A stretch of 64,000 nt of DNA, from positions 434,001 to 498,000 of the forward strand of contig NZ_JAMBOT010000003.1 in assembly GCF_023715725.1 (NCBI RefSeq). The letters are read 5' to 3'. The translations under genes were made by a program, and so were the position numbers. The stretch comes from Paenibacillus pasadenensis (GTDB taxonomy: Bacteria > Bacillota > Bacilli > Paenibacillales > Paenibacillaceae). The notes beneath the pieces were generated by a model, which did no database searches, was not told the origin of the DNA, and saw only the letters and a program-made list of their open reading frames with translations. Each line of letters opens with the position of its first letter. Position 1 is the first letter of the stretch. This document shows, piece after piece, positions 24,252-34,077 of the stretch.

Positions 24252-25439
24252 TCAGTCTGCCTTATCCTTCCGAGGAAACTTCACCACCGGCTGTTTTACC
24301 GGATTCAGCGCATCCATCAGCTCGTTTCCGGCACACAGGTTGGACTCCACGATCGCCTTTGGCGTCAGCGCCATCCACTGGTTGAGCGACACGTCCGCAA
24401 AGCGGTCGCTGCGGAACATTTCGAGGAACCAGATGGAGTCATTGCCTATGTTCTGGATATAGTGTCCAAAGGCAAAAGGCACATAACCGACATCGCCAGC
24501 CCGGACATTGTATGTCCTCGCCGCGCCGTTGCCCCCGAATACCGTCATGCGTCCCGTTCCCGACAAATAATACTGCCACTCGTCGGCGTTCGGATGCCAG
24601 TGCAGCTCGCGCATCGCGCCCGGCTTGATTTCCACCAGCGCTGCAGCAATCTTTTTCGAAATTTGAAAATTCGTAGAATCCGCAATGCGCACCGTCCCGC
24701 CGGAGCTGACGAGCGGCTTTTGAGCCATTAACCGGTGTGAGAAAGGAAGCGGCACGCTGCCGTACGGCGATTCAATGCGCTGCGACTCCAGCGAGCCGGG
24801 CACGGACGCTTGGTAAATGTATACCTGATCCTTTGGCAGATGGCAGAACGCCTCCTCCGCCACCCCGAAGTTGGCAGCCAGCACGCTGCGCGGCGTATGA
24901 GCCATCCAGTCCGAGATGGACAGCGTGTTCAGATCGGAGAAATTTCCGTCATCAAAGACGAGCAAAAACTCCGCTCCATGCTCCAATCCTTGAATGGAAT
25001 GGGGCAATCCCGGCGGAAAATACCATAAATCCCCTTGGCCGACATCTGCGATGTAGTTGCGCCCCTCGGCATCAATCGCCGTTATACGGGCGCTGCCGCT
25101 AATCATAAACGCCCACTCCGCCTGCTGATGCCAATGCAGCTCGCGCACCCCGCCCGGCTTCAGGTACATGTTAACCCCGGCCAAATCCTTGGCAATTGGC
25201 AGCTCCCGGGTCGTTACCTCGCGCGACCAGCCGCCGAAATTCAGCTTCATATGCGTGTCCGAAAAAGAAAACACCATATTCGGCAGCAGCCCGTTGTCGG
25301 TGACCGGCGGCACGAGCTGGTCCGGATTTTCCAGATCACGCCAGATATCGCGCGGCCCTGTATCAATGCCGCCAGCGCCGTCCGGGCGGATCGGCTGCGG
25401 AATTTGCCTTTGGTCTGCCTGATCACGGCTCATGCTCAT
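24252..25439 (-). CDS. Bicupin oxalate decarboxylase-family protein
   Basis: A 395-residue protein with two cupin domains and two Mn sites: [20 protein letters not shown] (about 95-114) with GLPHSI, and [21 protein letters not shown] with FAFGHYI. Length and layout match OxdC/OxdD (oxalate to formate plus CO2). The loop that acts as the proton-donating lid in Bacillus OxdC, SENST with catalytic Glu162, here reads FSDLNTL, so Asp replaces the Glu and one residue differs. Lid changes are known to shift OxdC toward oxalate oxidase, so the exact reaction is uncertain. The start MSMSRDQ follows AAGGAG by 8 bases. It has no signal peptide. It is a single-gene unit. Confidence 0.85.
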   Translation of the reverse strand: MSMSRDQADQRQIPQPIRPDGAGGIDTGPRDIWRDLENPDQLVPPVTDNGLLPNMVFSFSDTHMKLNFGGWSREVTTRELPIAKDLAGVNMYLKPGGVRELHWHQQAEWAFMISGSARITAIDAEGRNYIADVGQGDLWYFPPGLPHSIQGLEHGAEFLLVFDDGNFSDLNTLSISDWMAHTPRSVLAANFGVAEEAFCHLPKDQVYIYQASVPGSLESQRIESPYGSVPLPFSHRLMAQKPLVSSGGTVRIADSTNFQISKKIAAALVEIKPGAMRELHWHPNADEWQYYLSGTGRMTVFGGNGAARTYNVRAGDVGYVPFAFGHYIQNIGNDSIWFLEMFRSDRFADVSLNQWMALTPKAIVESNLCAGNELMDALNPVKQPVVKFPRKDKAD

Positions 25440-25642
25440 GCGAATCGCTCCTTCCGCTTACGTACAGTCTACGTTTACGGTATGCCGGAATCCGCGCTGT
25501 TACGACCTTTTTCTCCTTATTTCACTGCGCCATCGCCGCTTCGGGCTATTACGTATTGTCTGCCCGTTCGACCGGCTTCGTCTCTGCTGCTTTTTTCTGT
25601 ATATGCAAATGACCCGATGCGCACTGCTCGTGGAGAAACGCC

Positions 25643-25688
25643 AAAAAAGCCGTCCAAAAACCCATCTCGCGATGATTTTTAGGACGGC
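25643..25688 (-). terminator. Terminator of selO
   Basis: GCCGTCC..AAAAA pairs with TTTTT..GGACGGC around an internal GATG/CATC, followed by six T on the minus strand. It lies 75 bases beyond the stop. Confidence 0.75.
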
Positions 25689-25762
25689 CTCTTAACGCGT
25701 CTATTATTCAACTCGTAATCGGCAAAATCAGTTCAGGTCCATCCAGAATGCCCTCCGCCAGC

Positions 25763-27286
25763 CTACGTCCCGCAGAACGTCCGGTAAGGCCGCTCGCCCG
25801 CCTTAGCCGGCTGAGTATAAGCTTCCTGCTCCGCCGAATATGCGTAAGGGTCAGCGAGCGCCGCCAGCAGCCGCTCCATGACGCCGAAATCGCCCTGCTG
25901 GGCTGCGGACAGCGCTTCTTCAACGCGATGATTGCGCGGGATTACATTCTGATTGCTGCGGCGCATGAGCTGCTGCGATGCCGGGACCGCGTCCTGACCC
26001 GAATCCTCGCTGCCGCCCTCCTGATGCCTCGCCTGCCTGACCCGCCATTTGCCCAGCCATTCCGCAAACTCCGCAGTCCCGTTCATGCTCACGCCTTCGA
26101 GCTGCCCCAACGTCAGCGCACGGAACGTATTGGTGTAATCCGCCGCATGCTCCTTCATCTGGCCCAGCAGCTCGCTCATAAGAGCTTCATCCTCCGCCTC
26201 TTCTCCGAACAATCCGAGCTTCGCCCGCATGCCCGCCAGCCAATGGCCGTGATATTGCTCGGTAAAGCCTGCCAGCGCCTGTTGAGCAAGCGCCAGTGCC
26301 TGCTCCTCGTCTTCATGCAGCAGCGGCAGCAGCGCTTCCGCTAGACGCGCCAAATTCCAAGCCCCAATATAAGGCTGGTTGCCGTAAGCGTAACGGCCTT
26401 GAGCGTCGATGGAGCTGAAGACGGTCGCCGGATCAAATGTATCCATAAACGCGCACGGGCCGTAATCAATCGTTTCTCCGCTGATCGTCATATTGTCAGT
26501 ATTCATCACGCCGTGCACGAATCCAACAAGCTGCCACTGGGCAATCAGCCGCGCCTGACGAGCCACAACCTCATTCAGCAGGCGCAGGTATTTATTTTCC
26601 CCATCCTTATCGTTAGCGTCCCCAATGCCATCATAATGCCGCTCCAACGCATAATCAGCCAGCTCGCGCAGCTCGTCTCCCGTTCCCCACTGGGCGGCAA
26701 ACTGGAACGTGCCCACACGCAGATGGCTCGCCGCCACCCGCGTCATTATCGCGCCGGTCTCCAGCGATTCCCGCACGATTTCCTCGCCGGTCAGCACAAC
26801 CGCTAAGCTCCGGGTCGTCGGAATGCCCAGACCGTGCATTGCCTCGCTAATGATGTACTCGCGCAGCATCGGGCCGAGCCCCGCACGACCGTCTCCGCCC
26901 CGTGAATACGGCGTGCGCCCGGAGCCTTTGTACTGAATATCGAAGCGCTCACCCTCCGGCGTCAGCTGTTCTCCAAGCAGCACGGCACGGCCATCCCCAA
27001 GCCTGTTAAAATAACCAAACTGATGCCCGGCATACGCCTGTGCCAGCGGCTCGGCTCCAGCCGGAATATTGTTGCCAGCCAGCGTCTCCACACCTTCCAG
27101 GCTCGCCAAAGCCTCGGCATTCAGTCCGAGCGCAGCAGCCAGCGGCTGGTTCAGCACAACCAGCTTTGGATCGCGGACCCGCGTCGGCATAATTCGGGTG
27201 AACAGCGTTTCCGGCAGGCGGGTGTAGCTATTATCAAACTTCCATCCCGCGGCTGGAGCCGCGGGTGATGTATGGGAATCGGTCAT
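25763..27286 (-). CDS. selO: SelO/YdiU family protein adenylyltransferase
   Basis: A 507-residue pseudokinase-fold enzyme. Characteristic segments are [20 protein letters not shown] (nucleotide site), [19 protein letters not shown], the metal-binding [20 protein letters not shown] and the C-terminal end YRTFCGT. SelO transfers AMP to Ser/Thr/Tyr of target proteins and protects against oxidative stress. The terminal Cys takes the place of selenocysteine in vertebrate SelO. Many SelO proteins have about 480-490 residues; the extra length is an Ala/Pro-rich N-terminus and a short acidic insert near 415. The start MTDSHTS is preceded by GGTGAT. Confidence 0.93.
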   Translation of the reverse strand: MTDSHTSPAAPAAGWKFDNSYTRLPETLFTRIMPTRVRDPKLVVLNQPLAAALGLNAEALASLEGVETLAGNNIPAGAEPLAQAYAGHQFGYFNRLGDGRAVLLGEQLTPEGERFDIQYKGSGRTPYSRGGDGRAGLGPMLREYIISEAMHGLGIPTTRSLAVVLTGEEIVRESLETGAIMTRVAASHLRVGTFQFAAQWGTGDELRELADYALERHYDGIGDANDKDGENKYLRLLNEVVARQARLIAQWQLVGFVHGVMNTDNMTISGETIDYGPCAFMDTFDPATVFSSIDAQGRYAYGNQPYIGAWNLARLAEALLPLLHEDEEQALALAQQALAGFTEQYHGHWLAGMRAKLGLFGEEAEDEALMSELLGQMKEHAADYTNTFRALTLGQLEGVSMNGTAEFAEWLGKWRVRQARHQEGGSEDSGQDAVPASQQLMRRSNQNVIPRNHRVEEALSAAQQGDFGVMERLLAALADPYAYSAEQEAYTQPAKAGERPYRTFCGT

Positions 27287-27565
27287 AGGATCACCTTTTT
27301 CGTTTTGTCGTGGCGCTTTAAGCGCATGTGCAGCTTTTCATAGGACGGCACAGCCGTTATGCGGTTATTATACCCTTTTTCAACCAAGAGCGCGCTCCGC
27401 GGCGCAACAGTCGATAAAAGGTGAATAATGGTTATACGGAGTAGGAAACATTAACGGATGCCGCGCTCTTTTTACCGAAATTGTCGAAAATACCCCATCT
27501 GACACCGGCAGATAGGCCATTTGCTTCATAAAATGCAGGTTCACGGGCTTGTATTTATGTTAAAA

Positions 27566-27571
27566 TATAAT
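27566..27571 (+). promoter_or_regulatory. -10 box of fbaA
   Basis: TATAAT lies 105 bases upstream of the fbaA ATG. No good -35 hexamer is visible 17 bases before it. AGGAGG (27660-27665) is the ribosome site. Confidence 0.4.
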
Positions 27572-27675
27572 TTAGACAAGCGTGGGCGATCCCTTGGACT
27601 TGCCATTCTCAAGGTAGACTTCTATCATGAGAAGAAACCATCTGCAGAAACAAGACATTAGGAGGAGTTACGACA

Positions 27676-28533
27676 ATGGCACTCGTTTCCATGAAAGACA
27701 TGCTGAACAAAGCTCTCGCTGAGGGCTACGCAGTAGGCCAATTCAACATCAACAACCTGGAGTGGACGCAAGCGATTCTTGCTGCCGCAGAGGAAGAGAA
27801 ATCTCCGGTAATCCTCGGCGTATCCGAAGGCGCAGCTCGTTACATGGGCGGCTTCAAAGTTGTTACGGCAATTGCCAGCTCGCTGATCGAAGAAATGAAA
27901 ATCACCGTTCCGGTTGCGATTCACCTCGACCACGGCTCCAGCTTCGACAAATGTAAAGCGGCTATCGACGCAGGCTTCACGTCCGTTATGATCGACGCTT
28001 CCCACCATCCGTTCGAAGAAAACATCGAAACGACGAAAAAAGTCGTTGAATACGCGCACAGCAAAGGCGTTTCCGTTGAAGCCGAGCTTGGCACGGTTGG
28101 CGGCCAAGAAGACGACGTTATTGCAGACGGCGTTATTTACGCTGATCCTAAAGAGTGCTTCGAGCTCGTAGAGCGCACGGGCATCGACTGCCTGGCTCCT
28201 GCCCTCGGTTCCGTACACGGCCCTTACAAAGGCGAGCCTAACCTGGGCTTCAAAGAGATGGAAGAGATCTGCCAAATGATCAAGCTTCCACTCGTACTGC
28301 ATGGCGGCACTGGCATCCCGACGGAGCACATCAAAAAATCGATTTCCCTCGGAACGGCTAAAATCAACGTGAACACCGAGAACCAAATCGAGTTCACGAA
28401 AAAAGTCCGCGAGATCGTAACGGCGGATCTGGAAGTTTACGATCCTCGTAAATTCCTTGCCCCAGGCCGCGACGCGATCAAAGCGACGGTTCAAGGCAAA
28501 ATGCGCGAATTCGGTTCCTCCGGCAAAGCTTAA
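27676..28533 (+). CDS. fbaA: Class II fructose-1,6-bisphosphate aldolase
   Basis: A 285-residue zinc-dependent aldolase. Catalytic and zinc-binding motifs are [43 protein letters not shown], and [20 protein letters not shown] near the phosphate site. It splits fructose-1,6-bisphosphate into glyceraldehyde-3-phosphate and dihydroxyacetone phosphate in glycolysis. Codon use is strongly biased to C-ending and preferred codons compared with neighbours, as expected for a highly expressed gene. AGGAGG is well placed before the ATG, and a strong terminator follows. Confidence 0.96.
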   Translation: MALVSMKDMLNKALAEGYAVGQFNINNLEWTQAILAAAEEEKSPVILGVSEGAARYMGGFKVVTAIASSLIEEMKITVPVAIHLDHGSSFDKCKAAIDAGFTSVMIDASHHPFEENIETTKKVVEYAHSKGVSVEAELGTVGGQEDDVIADGVIYADPKECFELVERTGIDCLAPALGSVHGPYKGEPNLGFKEMEEICQMIKLPLVLHGGTGIPTEHIKKSISLGTAKINVNTENQIEFTKKVREIVTADLEVYDPRKFLAPGRDAIKATVQGKMREFGSSGKA

Positions 28534-28560
28534 GTTTTGCTGAACAACTGAATTTTAATA

Positions 28561-28604
28561 AGAGCCTGCTCTCCTTATTGGAGGACAGGCTCTTTGCATT
28601 TTCC
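28561..28604 (+). terminator. Terminator of fbaA
   Basis: AGAGCCTG..CTCC pairs with GGAG..CAGGCTCT, followed by TTGCATTTT. Confidence 0.8.
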
Positions 28605-28753
28605 GTGGGCTCACCATTTTGGGAGCTGTATTACGGCTCCGCCCCTTCCGCTTTTCAAGGACACTTTCTCGCTAATTTTATCGCTATTGGCTATATCATG
28701 CTAAGTAATACTTTGAATTACCTTGGAACACTTTCCGTTGGCAGCAACAACTG

Positions 28754-29542
28754 TTACGGCATCAGCAGCGGTAAAGCCGCATCGATTTTATCTGCGATGA
28801 GAGTATAGAATTCCGGCGCATGCGGATTAGCCTTGGCTGGGATCTCTTCCAGCACCCGGATCATCAGCCCGGCGGACCCGACCGCCGTAACGATTTCGCC
28901 CATCGTCCAGCCCCGGCCAAGCACCTTTTTGGTCTGCTCTCGTTCATGCTCTGGCAGCAGCTTGGCAAAGGCCACTTCGCCTTCCTTGATCTCATCGTCA
29001 AAATAATTGCCGCTTGGTTCTTTCAGGTTGTTCGTTACGAGCATTGCACGAGCGAAGGGATGAAAATCGGTCAGCATAAACCGTCCAGCAGGAGCTAGTC
29101 TGTGGCGGACGACGGAGAAAATAGCGTTTAAATCGGTGAAATAGTGTAGAATGCCAAATTCCATTAATACAAAGTCAAATTCTCCAAGCGCTTCTTCATC
29201 GGGTATATTCAGCGCGTCGGAGCAGATATAATTCAGCCTCACGCCTGCTGCAGCCGCCGCCTGGGTTGCATAGAGCCGGTTCTCCTCGGAGATGTCCACT
29301 ACCGTCGCATCCGCCCCCAGCATAGCAAACGCAATTGCCTTTCGGCCATTAGAGCCAAGCAGATTTAGAATTCTTTTCCCTTGAACGTCGCCTGTGTACT
29401 TCAACCAATAACGAAGCCGATGAATGTGGCTCTGCTTAAGCTCTTCAGCCAGCTCCTCCGGCGTCCCGTGCGCTTGAACCCATGCCTGATAAGCCTTTGT
29501 TTCCCAAGCCGTTTTATTCGCCTTTGCCAGCTGCTCCTGCAT
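28754..29542 (-). CDS. Class I SAM-dependent methyltransferase
   Basis: A 262-residue protein with the SAM-binding motif ILNLLGSNGRKAIAFAMLGA and, after it, VVDISEENRLYA. A typical methyltransferase motif II/III region reads FDFVLMEFGILHYFTDLN, then RHRLAPAGRFMLTDFHPFAR. The substrate is unknown. GGGAGGTG lies before the ATG at 29542. It is divergent from another methyltransferase gene at 29792 that has the same domain pattern but low overall similarity, as if both descend from an old duplication. Confidence 0.8.
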   Translation of the reverse strand: MQEQLAKANKTAWETKAYQAWVQAHGTPEELAEELKQSHIHRLRYWLKYTGDVQGKRILNLLGSNGRKAIAFAMLGADATVVDISEENRLYATQAAAAAGVRLNYICSDALNIPDEEALGEFDFVLMEFGILHYFTDLNAIFSVVRHRLAPAGRFMLTDFHPFARAMLVTNNLKEPSGNYFDDEIKEGEVAFAKLLPEHEREQTKKVLGRGWTMGEIVTAVGSAGLMIRVLEEIPAKANPHAPEFYTLIADKIDAALPLLMP

Positions 29543-29791
29543 CCCGCACCTCCCAAGTTAACTCCAAATACCGCCGGATTATTTTACCATAATCTAAATA
29601 TGTGGATAAGCGCGTTTATAACTCTCCCCCTGTACTTATTCACATGTGGATATAACTCATCGATGAAATCAATTTAAGCTGAACATTACCTTGTGGATAG
29701 ATTACGGAGAATGATAGCATCTACACAAAGCCAAGTATTTCACGTGCTTTCTTCAACTCTCTTAAAATTAGGGCAAAGGGTGATTGCAATC

Positions 29792-30595
29792 ATGGCCCAT
29801 TACAGTGACATCAACCGGTTGAATTGGAACGACCGTACGGCGGTTCATGCCAAGTCCGCCTTTTACAATATTGAGGCTTTTTTGGCTGGCGAAAATTCGC
29901 TGCCGGAGCTGGACCGGGAGGAGCTTGGCGACGTGGCGGGGCTTTCCATGCTGCATTTGCAATGCCATTTCGGCAAAGATTCACTCTCCTGGGCCCGCAT
30001 GGGCGCACGCGTGACGGGAGTAGACTTCTCGGACGAAGTCATCGACTTAGCCCGGTCTTTGAACACGCAGCTGGGGCTTGACGCCCGGTTCATCCGTTCG
30101 GACATTTACAACGCAGCTGAAACGCTTCAGGGAGAGCAATTTGATATCGTTTATACGTCCTATGGCGTGCTTTGCTGGCTGCCGGATCTGAAAGGCTGGG
30201 CGGATTTAATCGGCGCCGCTCTCAAGCCAGGGGGAACGTTTTATATGGCCGAGTCCCATCCGCTCGCAGGTATTTTTGAGGCTCAAAATGACCGCCTGGA
30301 GATGCGCTACCCTTATTTTGATAATGAGGCTCTGCGCTGTGAATCCGCTACCACGTATACCGGAGATCCTGATGTGCTGGAACATCCGGTAACCTATCAA
30401 TGGCAGCATACGTTAGGCGACATCGTCAGCGCACTGGCCGGAGCGGGGCTTACTCTGGAGTTCCTGCATGAACATCCCTTTACCGAATACAATGCCTTTC
30501 CCGGTACTATGATTCAAGACGAGCGGGGGAAATGGAGGCTTCGGGAAAATAACTGCTTGCCGCTGCTCTTTTCCATCAAGGCAGTTAAGCGTTGA
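29792..30595 (+). CDS. Class I SAM-dependent methyltransferase
   Basis: A 267-residue protein. The SAM site is MLHLQCHFGKDSLSWARMGA, then VTGVDFSDEVIDLARSL. It continues with FDIVYTSYGVLCWLPDLKGW and LKPGGTFYMAESHPL. A C-terminal half with EHPFTEYNAFPGTM is found in many small-molecule methyltransferases of Bacillales. The ATG at 29792 is chosen because AAAGGGTG stands 12 bases upstream and family homology begins there; the frame is open 33 codons further up without recognisable sequence. The substrate is unknown. Confidence 0.82.
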   Translation: MAHYSDINRLNWNDRTAVHAKSAFYNIEAFLAGENSLPELDREELGDVAGLSMLHLQCHFGKDSLSWARMGARVTGVDFSDEVIDLARSLNTQLGLDARFIRSDIYNAAETLQGEQFDIVYTSYGVLCWLPDLKGWADLIGAALKPGGTFYMAESHPLAGIFEAQNDRLEMRYPYFDNEALRCESATTYTGDPDVLEHPVTYQWQHTLGDIVSALAGAGLTLEFLHEHPFTEYNAFPGTMIQDERGKWRLRENNCLPLLFSIKAVKR

Positions 30596-30614
30596 AGAAA
30601 ATTTCATTGCGCAC

Positions 30615-30686
30615 AAAAAACATCCCTTATCCCAGCCATTAACTCGCCGCAGCGGGCTTAAGCAATATCTGGGATAAGGGATGTTT
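30615..30686 (-). terminator. Long hairpin, terminator between converging genes
   Basis: A perfect 18-bp stem (AAACATCCCTTATCCCAG and its complement) with a 33-base loop lies between the methyltransferase (+) and the CxxH/CxxC gene (-). Six T follow on the minus strand, so it mainly serves the minus-strand gene. Confidence 0.75.
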
Positions 30687-30726
30687 CTACTTCCGGGCCA
30701 ACGCCCTGCTCGTTTACCTATGTGAA

Positions 30727-30894
30727 TTACACAATTAAAAATTCCGCTTTGTCCTCGCACAAGTCACATTTCACAGGCGGGTCCCAATTCGCAAAATGCG
30801 TCTCGTTCAGATTCACCATATCCGGCGCATCCTCGTACTCATCCACGAACTTGTCCAATGCCAGCTCAATATGCTCCTTGCACACGCAATACAT
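30727..30894 (-). CDS. CxxH/CxxC protein (BA_5709-type), small zinc-binding protein
   Basis: A 55-residue protein beginning MYCVCKEHIELALDKFVDEY and ending KCDLCEDKAEFLIV. The CxxH (CKEH) and CxxC (CDLC) pairs would form one zinc site. The family is found in Bacillales next to htrA and the wal cluster, exactly as here, and its function is unknown. The ATG at 30894 is chosen because an AGG lies 7 bases before it and the family starts there. A longer frame upstream runs through the promoter and is not coding. Confidence 0.8.
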   Translation of the reverse strand: MYCVCKEHIELALDKFVDEYEDAPDMVNLNETHFANWDPPVKCDLCEDKAEFLIV

Positions 30895-30944
30895 TCGATG
30901 ACCTACCCCTATTCCTGTTCCTGAAATGACTGCTAATAGCTCTA

Positions 30945-30950
30945 TTATAC
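30945..30950 (-). promoter_or_regulatory. Extended -10 promoter of the CxxH/CxxC gene
   Basis: The minus strand reads TGGTATAAT, a perfect -10 with the TGn extension, about 50 bases before the ATG. No good -35 is seen. Confidence 0.55.
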
Positions 30951-31073
30951 CACAATTTCCGCAGTCATAACGGCCCGCGGTGCTGCAGTTGTGCAAGATA
31001 CAGCAGGTATACACTTCCAGATCGCTCGTATTGCCTTCCTCTTCGGAACCTGTGCCCTTCACTCATATCCGTC

Positions 31074-31106
31074 AAAAAATAATCCGGCCCCGCCCGGGAC
31101 CGGATT
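31074..31106 (-). terminator. Terminator of htrA
   Basis: AATCCGG/CCGGATT with a GC-rich inner stem is followed by a T-rich stretch on the minus strand, 12 bases beyond the stop codon. Confidence 0.75.
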
Positions 31107-31117
31107 ATCTCTAAGCG

Positions 31118-32461
31118 TTATTCTTCCTCTTCGGTCTTGTCTTCCAGCTTGAACGATGCGGATTGCTGCTTGCCGTCCCGGTAAAAGGTTACCTCGATCT
31201 TGTCGCCGATCTTCTTTTTGCCGTACAGGTACTTGCGCAGCTCCATCGTGCTGCGGATCGGCTGATCGTCCAGCTTCGTAATGACGTCGTTGAACTGCAG
31301 CCCCGCCTCCATAGCCGGGCCTACCGACTCCAGCACGATAACGCCTTCCGTTACATCCGCCGGCAGATTCGGGCCTCCGCTCTCTTCTTCCGTGCTTTCG
31401 CCGCTGCCCTCACCCTCAGACTCCTCTTCACCGCCCAAGAAGCCTTGCTGTGCGAAATACGCATCCAGATCCAGCGTGTACACGCCCAAGTAAGGACGCG
31501 GCACCTTGCCCTGGTTCATCAGCTGATCCACGATCGGCATGACGTTGTTGGAAGGAATGGCGAATCCAACCCCTTCAACGCCGACATCGGATATTTTCAT
31601 GCTGTTGATGCCGATGACCTCGCCCTTCATATCGATCAACGGTCCGCCGCTGTTGCCCTGGTTAATGGAAGCATCCGTCTGGATAACCTCCTGTTCCCAG
31701 TCGTAATTGCCGTCCTGGCTGAGCGACACCGGAATAATCTGTTTCGTCTTGCTGACAATGCCCATGGACAAGGAATCTCCGAGCCCAAGCGGATTGCCGA
31801 TAGCCATGACCATCTCGCCGGATTGCAGCTTGGCGGAATCTCCCATTTTTGCAATGGTATCGATGCCCTTGCCGTCAATCTCCAGCACGGCCAGATCCGT
31901 AATGTAATCGCCGCCCACCAGCTTCGCCGGACGGGATTCGCCGTCAATCATAACAGCCTTGAGACTGGCGGCTCCCTCGATGACGTGATTATTCGTAATA
32001 ATGTACGCTTTGCCGTCCTTCTTGGCGAAAATAACCCCGCTGCCTACGCTCGCAGGCTGCAGCTGGCCCTCTTCCCCGCCGTCCGGAAGCGGAAGCTCAT
32101 CTCCAGAGCCTTCGCCGCTGTCCGGCAGCTGCATCGCCTGTTCATTGACGATGCTGACTACAGCCGGACGCACTTTGGCTGAGGCGGCTACGGTCTGCTG
32201 AATCGCGTCACCCGGCGCGACCAATCCGGTGGCTGCCGCGCTTAACGCTTCCACGGAGGCCGGTTTGCCGTCTCCGCCGCCAAGCGCCAGCGTCAGGGCC
32301 ACAATAATGGCGGCTCCAGAAACTGCCGATACAGCGACCAGACGGCCCGCGCCCCAATCCTTGCGGCTGCGCAACGGGAAGCCCGGCATCTGCTGGCGCC
32401 CCAACTTGGTCGTGCGTCGGGAGATCCGCGTCGAATAGAACTCATCATCGAACAAACCCAC
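31118..32461 (-). CDS. htrA: Membrane-anchored HtrA/DegP serine protease
   Basis: A 447-residue protein. A cytosolic N-terminus (1-38) is followed by one membrane helix (about 40-61), an Ala/Gly/Glu-rich linker, a trypsin-like domain with triad His159 (TNNHVIEGA), Asp189 (DLAVLEID) and Ser271 (NQGNSGGPLI), then a C-terminal PDZ domain from about 330. An acidic insert EEESEGEGSGESTEEESGG sits at the start of the PDZ domain. It degrades or refolds damaged exported proteins at the outer membrane face. It follows walJ in the same direction, like htrC/yycK in Bacillus. Confidence 0.93.
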   Translation of the reverse strand: MGLFDDEFYSTRISRRTTKLGRQQMPGFPLRSRKDWGAGRLVAVSAVSGAAIIVALTLALGGGDGKPASVEALSAAATGLVAPGDAIQQTVAASAKVRPAVVSIVNEQAMQLPDSGEGSGDELPLPDGGEEGQLQPASVGSGVIFAKKDGKAYIITNNHVIEGAASLKAVMIDGESRPAKLVGGDYITDLAVLEIDGKGIDTIAKMGDSAKLQSGEMVMAIGNPLGLGDSLSMGIVSKTKQIIPVSLSQDGNYDWEQEVIQTDASINQGNSGGPLIDMKGEVIGINSMKISDVGVEGVGFAIPSNNVMPIVDQLMNQGKVPRPYLGVYTLDLDAYFAQQGFLGGEEESEGEGSGESTEEESGGPNLPADVTEGVIVLESVGPAMEAGLQFNDVITKLDDQPIRSTMELRKYLYGKKKIGDKIEVTFYRDGKQQSASFKLEDKTEEEE

Positions 32462-32787
32462 TTTTACCCGCTCCTCCCGTTATTCGCGCACGCGTTCGAC
32501 TGCTTTATGTTAAGCATACGTGGCTGCTTAAAGTTCGACTACAGGATGTTTTTTCTCACCTTGGAATGATTTCGGAAGATTCGTCTAGAATAATAATAGA
32601 CGAAGTGCAACTCCCTACTAAACGGGTCCAAGGACTCAAAAGTTGCACGTAAACACCGATAAATCCTTATACAAACTCCAGCATCCGTTAACGGAAGCAT
32701 AAACGATGGAACTACAGCAATGAAATAACGTATGCTCCACCATGACAAACCGACCGAAATCTGCCTTTGAGAAGGAAGGGAGTCCAG

Positions 32788-33039
32788 ATGGACGTAAAGC
32801 TTATTACCACGCCGGCCGCTGCCCCTAACGCCTGGGACCAAATCGCGGTTATGGGCAAGCTCGGCGACCTTAGCGATACGCAATACCGCACCCTGCTGGC
32901 TCTGAGCGCTATGCTGGAGCTGCTCGTGGACAAGGGAATCCTCAGCCGCGAGGAGCTGGAGCAGAAGGCTGCCCAGCTGGAAGCCGGCGACGCCGAGCCG
33001 CTTAGAGCAATTTCCGCTTTATTTGATCCCATGGAGTAG
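32788..33039 (+). CDS. Small hypothetical protein overlapping walJ
   Basis: An 83-residue acidic, helical protein: DQIAVMGKLGDLSDTQYRTL, then ELLVDKGILSREELEQKA. No family is recognised. A good ribosome site, GGAAGGGAG, stands 7 bases before the ATG at 32788. Codon choice and third-position GC fit a real gene. Its last 38 bases overlap the 3' end of walJ on the opposite strand. The upstream 300 bases back to htrA contain no other gene. Confidence 0.6.
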   Translation: MDVKLITTPAAAPNAWDQIAVMGKLGDLSDTQYRTLLALSAMLELLVDKGILSREELEQKAAQLEAGDAEPLRAISALFDPME

Positions 33040-33814
33040 GCTGATACGGATATGTATCGCGGAGCGGGTGCTCATCCTTGCGGAAGAAATGGCCCCGGTC
33101 CTCCATAACTCCGTTCACCGTCATGCGGGCCAGATCCATCATGTTATGGTTAAGGCTCAAGTGGGCCAGATAAACCCTTTTTGTGCGATCCGTCATCAGC
33201 TCGCAAAGCGCTTCCCCGGCGGCCTCGTTGGACAGATGTCCTACGTCGCTCAGGATGCGCTTTTTGATGTTCCACGGGTAGCGCCCCATGCGCAGCATGC
33301 TTGGATCATGGTTGGATTCCAGCACCAGTACGTCTGAGTCAATAATATTGCGGCGCACAATGTCGCTCATATAACCAAGGTCGGTCGCCAGGCTCAGCTT
33401 GTACCCGTCATCGGTAAACGTGTAGCCGACCGGCTCCGCCGCATCATGGGAAATCGGGTACGAGCGAATCTTCATGCTGCCGAACTCTACTTCCGCGCCC
33501 GTTTCCATAATCATTCTGCGTTCCGGCGGAATATGCGAGGTATGCCGCTCCAGCGCTCCCCAGGTCGCCTCATTGGCATATACGGGCAGCTCGTACTTGC
33601 GCGCAAGCGCATTAAGTCCTTTAATGTGGTCGGAATGCTCATGGGTAATGAACACCGCGTCGATCTCATGGGCGCTAACTCCCTGCTGGCTCATCAGCTC
33701 CTCCAGCTTCTTGAGACTGTGGCCGGCATCTACGAGCACCGTCTTTTCCCCGCTCTGTACAAGAGTAGAGTTGCCGGTTGAACCGCTGGCCAGTACGGTA
33801 AATCTGAATTCCAT
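33002..33814 (-). CDS. walJ: WalJ (YycJ) metallo-beta-lactamase-fold exonuclease
   Basis: A 270-residue protein with the MBL metal-binding motif FITHEHSDHIKGL (HxHxDH), an N-terminal LASGSTGNSTLV, and later LYLAHLSLNHNM. Homologs are 5'-3' DNA exonucleases and belong to the wal cluster in Bacillales, with a role in coordinating cell division and replication. The ATG at 33814 follows AGGGAAGG by 8 bases. A terminator at 33960-33989 separates it from walI, so unlike the tightly packed walRKHI genes it is probably transcribed by itself. Confidence 0.92.
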   Translation of the reverse strand: MEFRFTVLASGSTGNSTLVQSGEKTVLVDAGHSLKKLEELMSQQGVSAHEIDAVFITHEHSDHIKGLNALARKYELPVYANEATWGALERHTSHIPPERRMIMETGAEVEFGSMKIRSYPISHDAAEPVGYTFTDDGYKLSLATDLGYMSDIVRRNIIDSDVLVLESNHDPSMLRMGRYPWNIKKRILSDVGHLSNEAAGEALCELMTDRTKRVYLAHLSLNHNMMDLARMTVNGVMEDRGHFFRKDEHPLRDTYPYQPTPWDQIKRKLL

Positions 33815-33959
33815 GACGATTGCCTTCCCTTCCATTGCCGGACCCCGCCGTATGCGATAGAGCAGCAGAATCCCTGTAAGGGTTCATTGTACCATTGTCC
33901 GACGGGCGGCTCTAGGCCTATACGGAAAATAGTCCGAATCTTTTGTGCCGCCGCAGCTC

Positions 33960-33989
33960 AAAAAAAATCCGCAGGGATATTCCCTGCGG
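33960..33989 (-). terminator. Terminator of the walRKHI operon
   Basis: CCGCAGGGA/TCCCTGCGG with a 3-base loop is followed by eight T on the minus strand. It lies between walI (stop 34078) and walJ (start 33814). Confidence 0.85.
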
Positions 33990-34077
33990 GCTGCGTGATT
34001 TGCAAAATTAGATTGGAAGGGCCGTAACGCCGATCCGGTCTTGTCCAGCTTACAGGGCAAACGGAGGAAAAAAAGCG

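Noticed and set aside
31163..32182. A 339-codon plus-strand frame opposite htrA
   Set aside because: It is a shadow of htrA, whose catalytic triad and PDZ domain are unambiguous.
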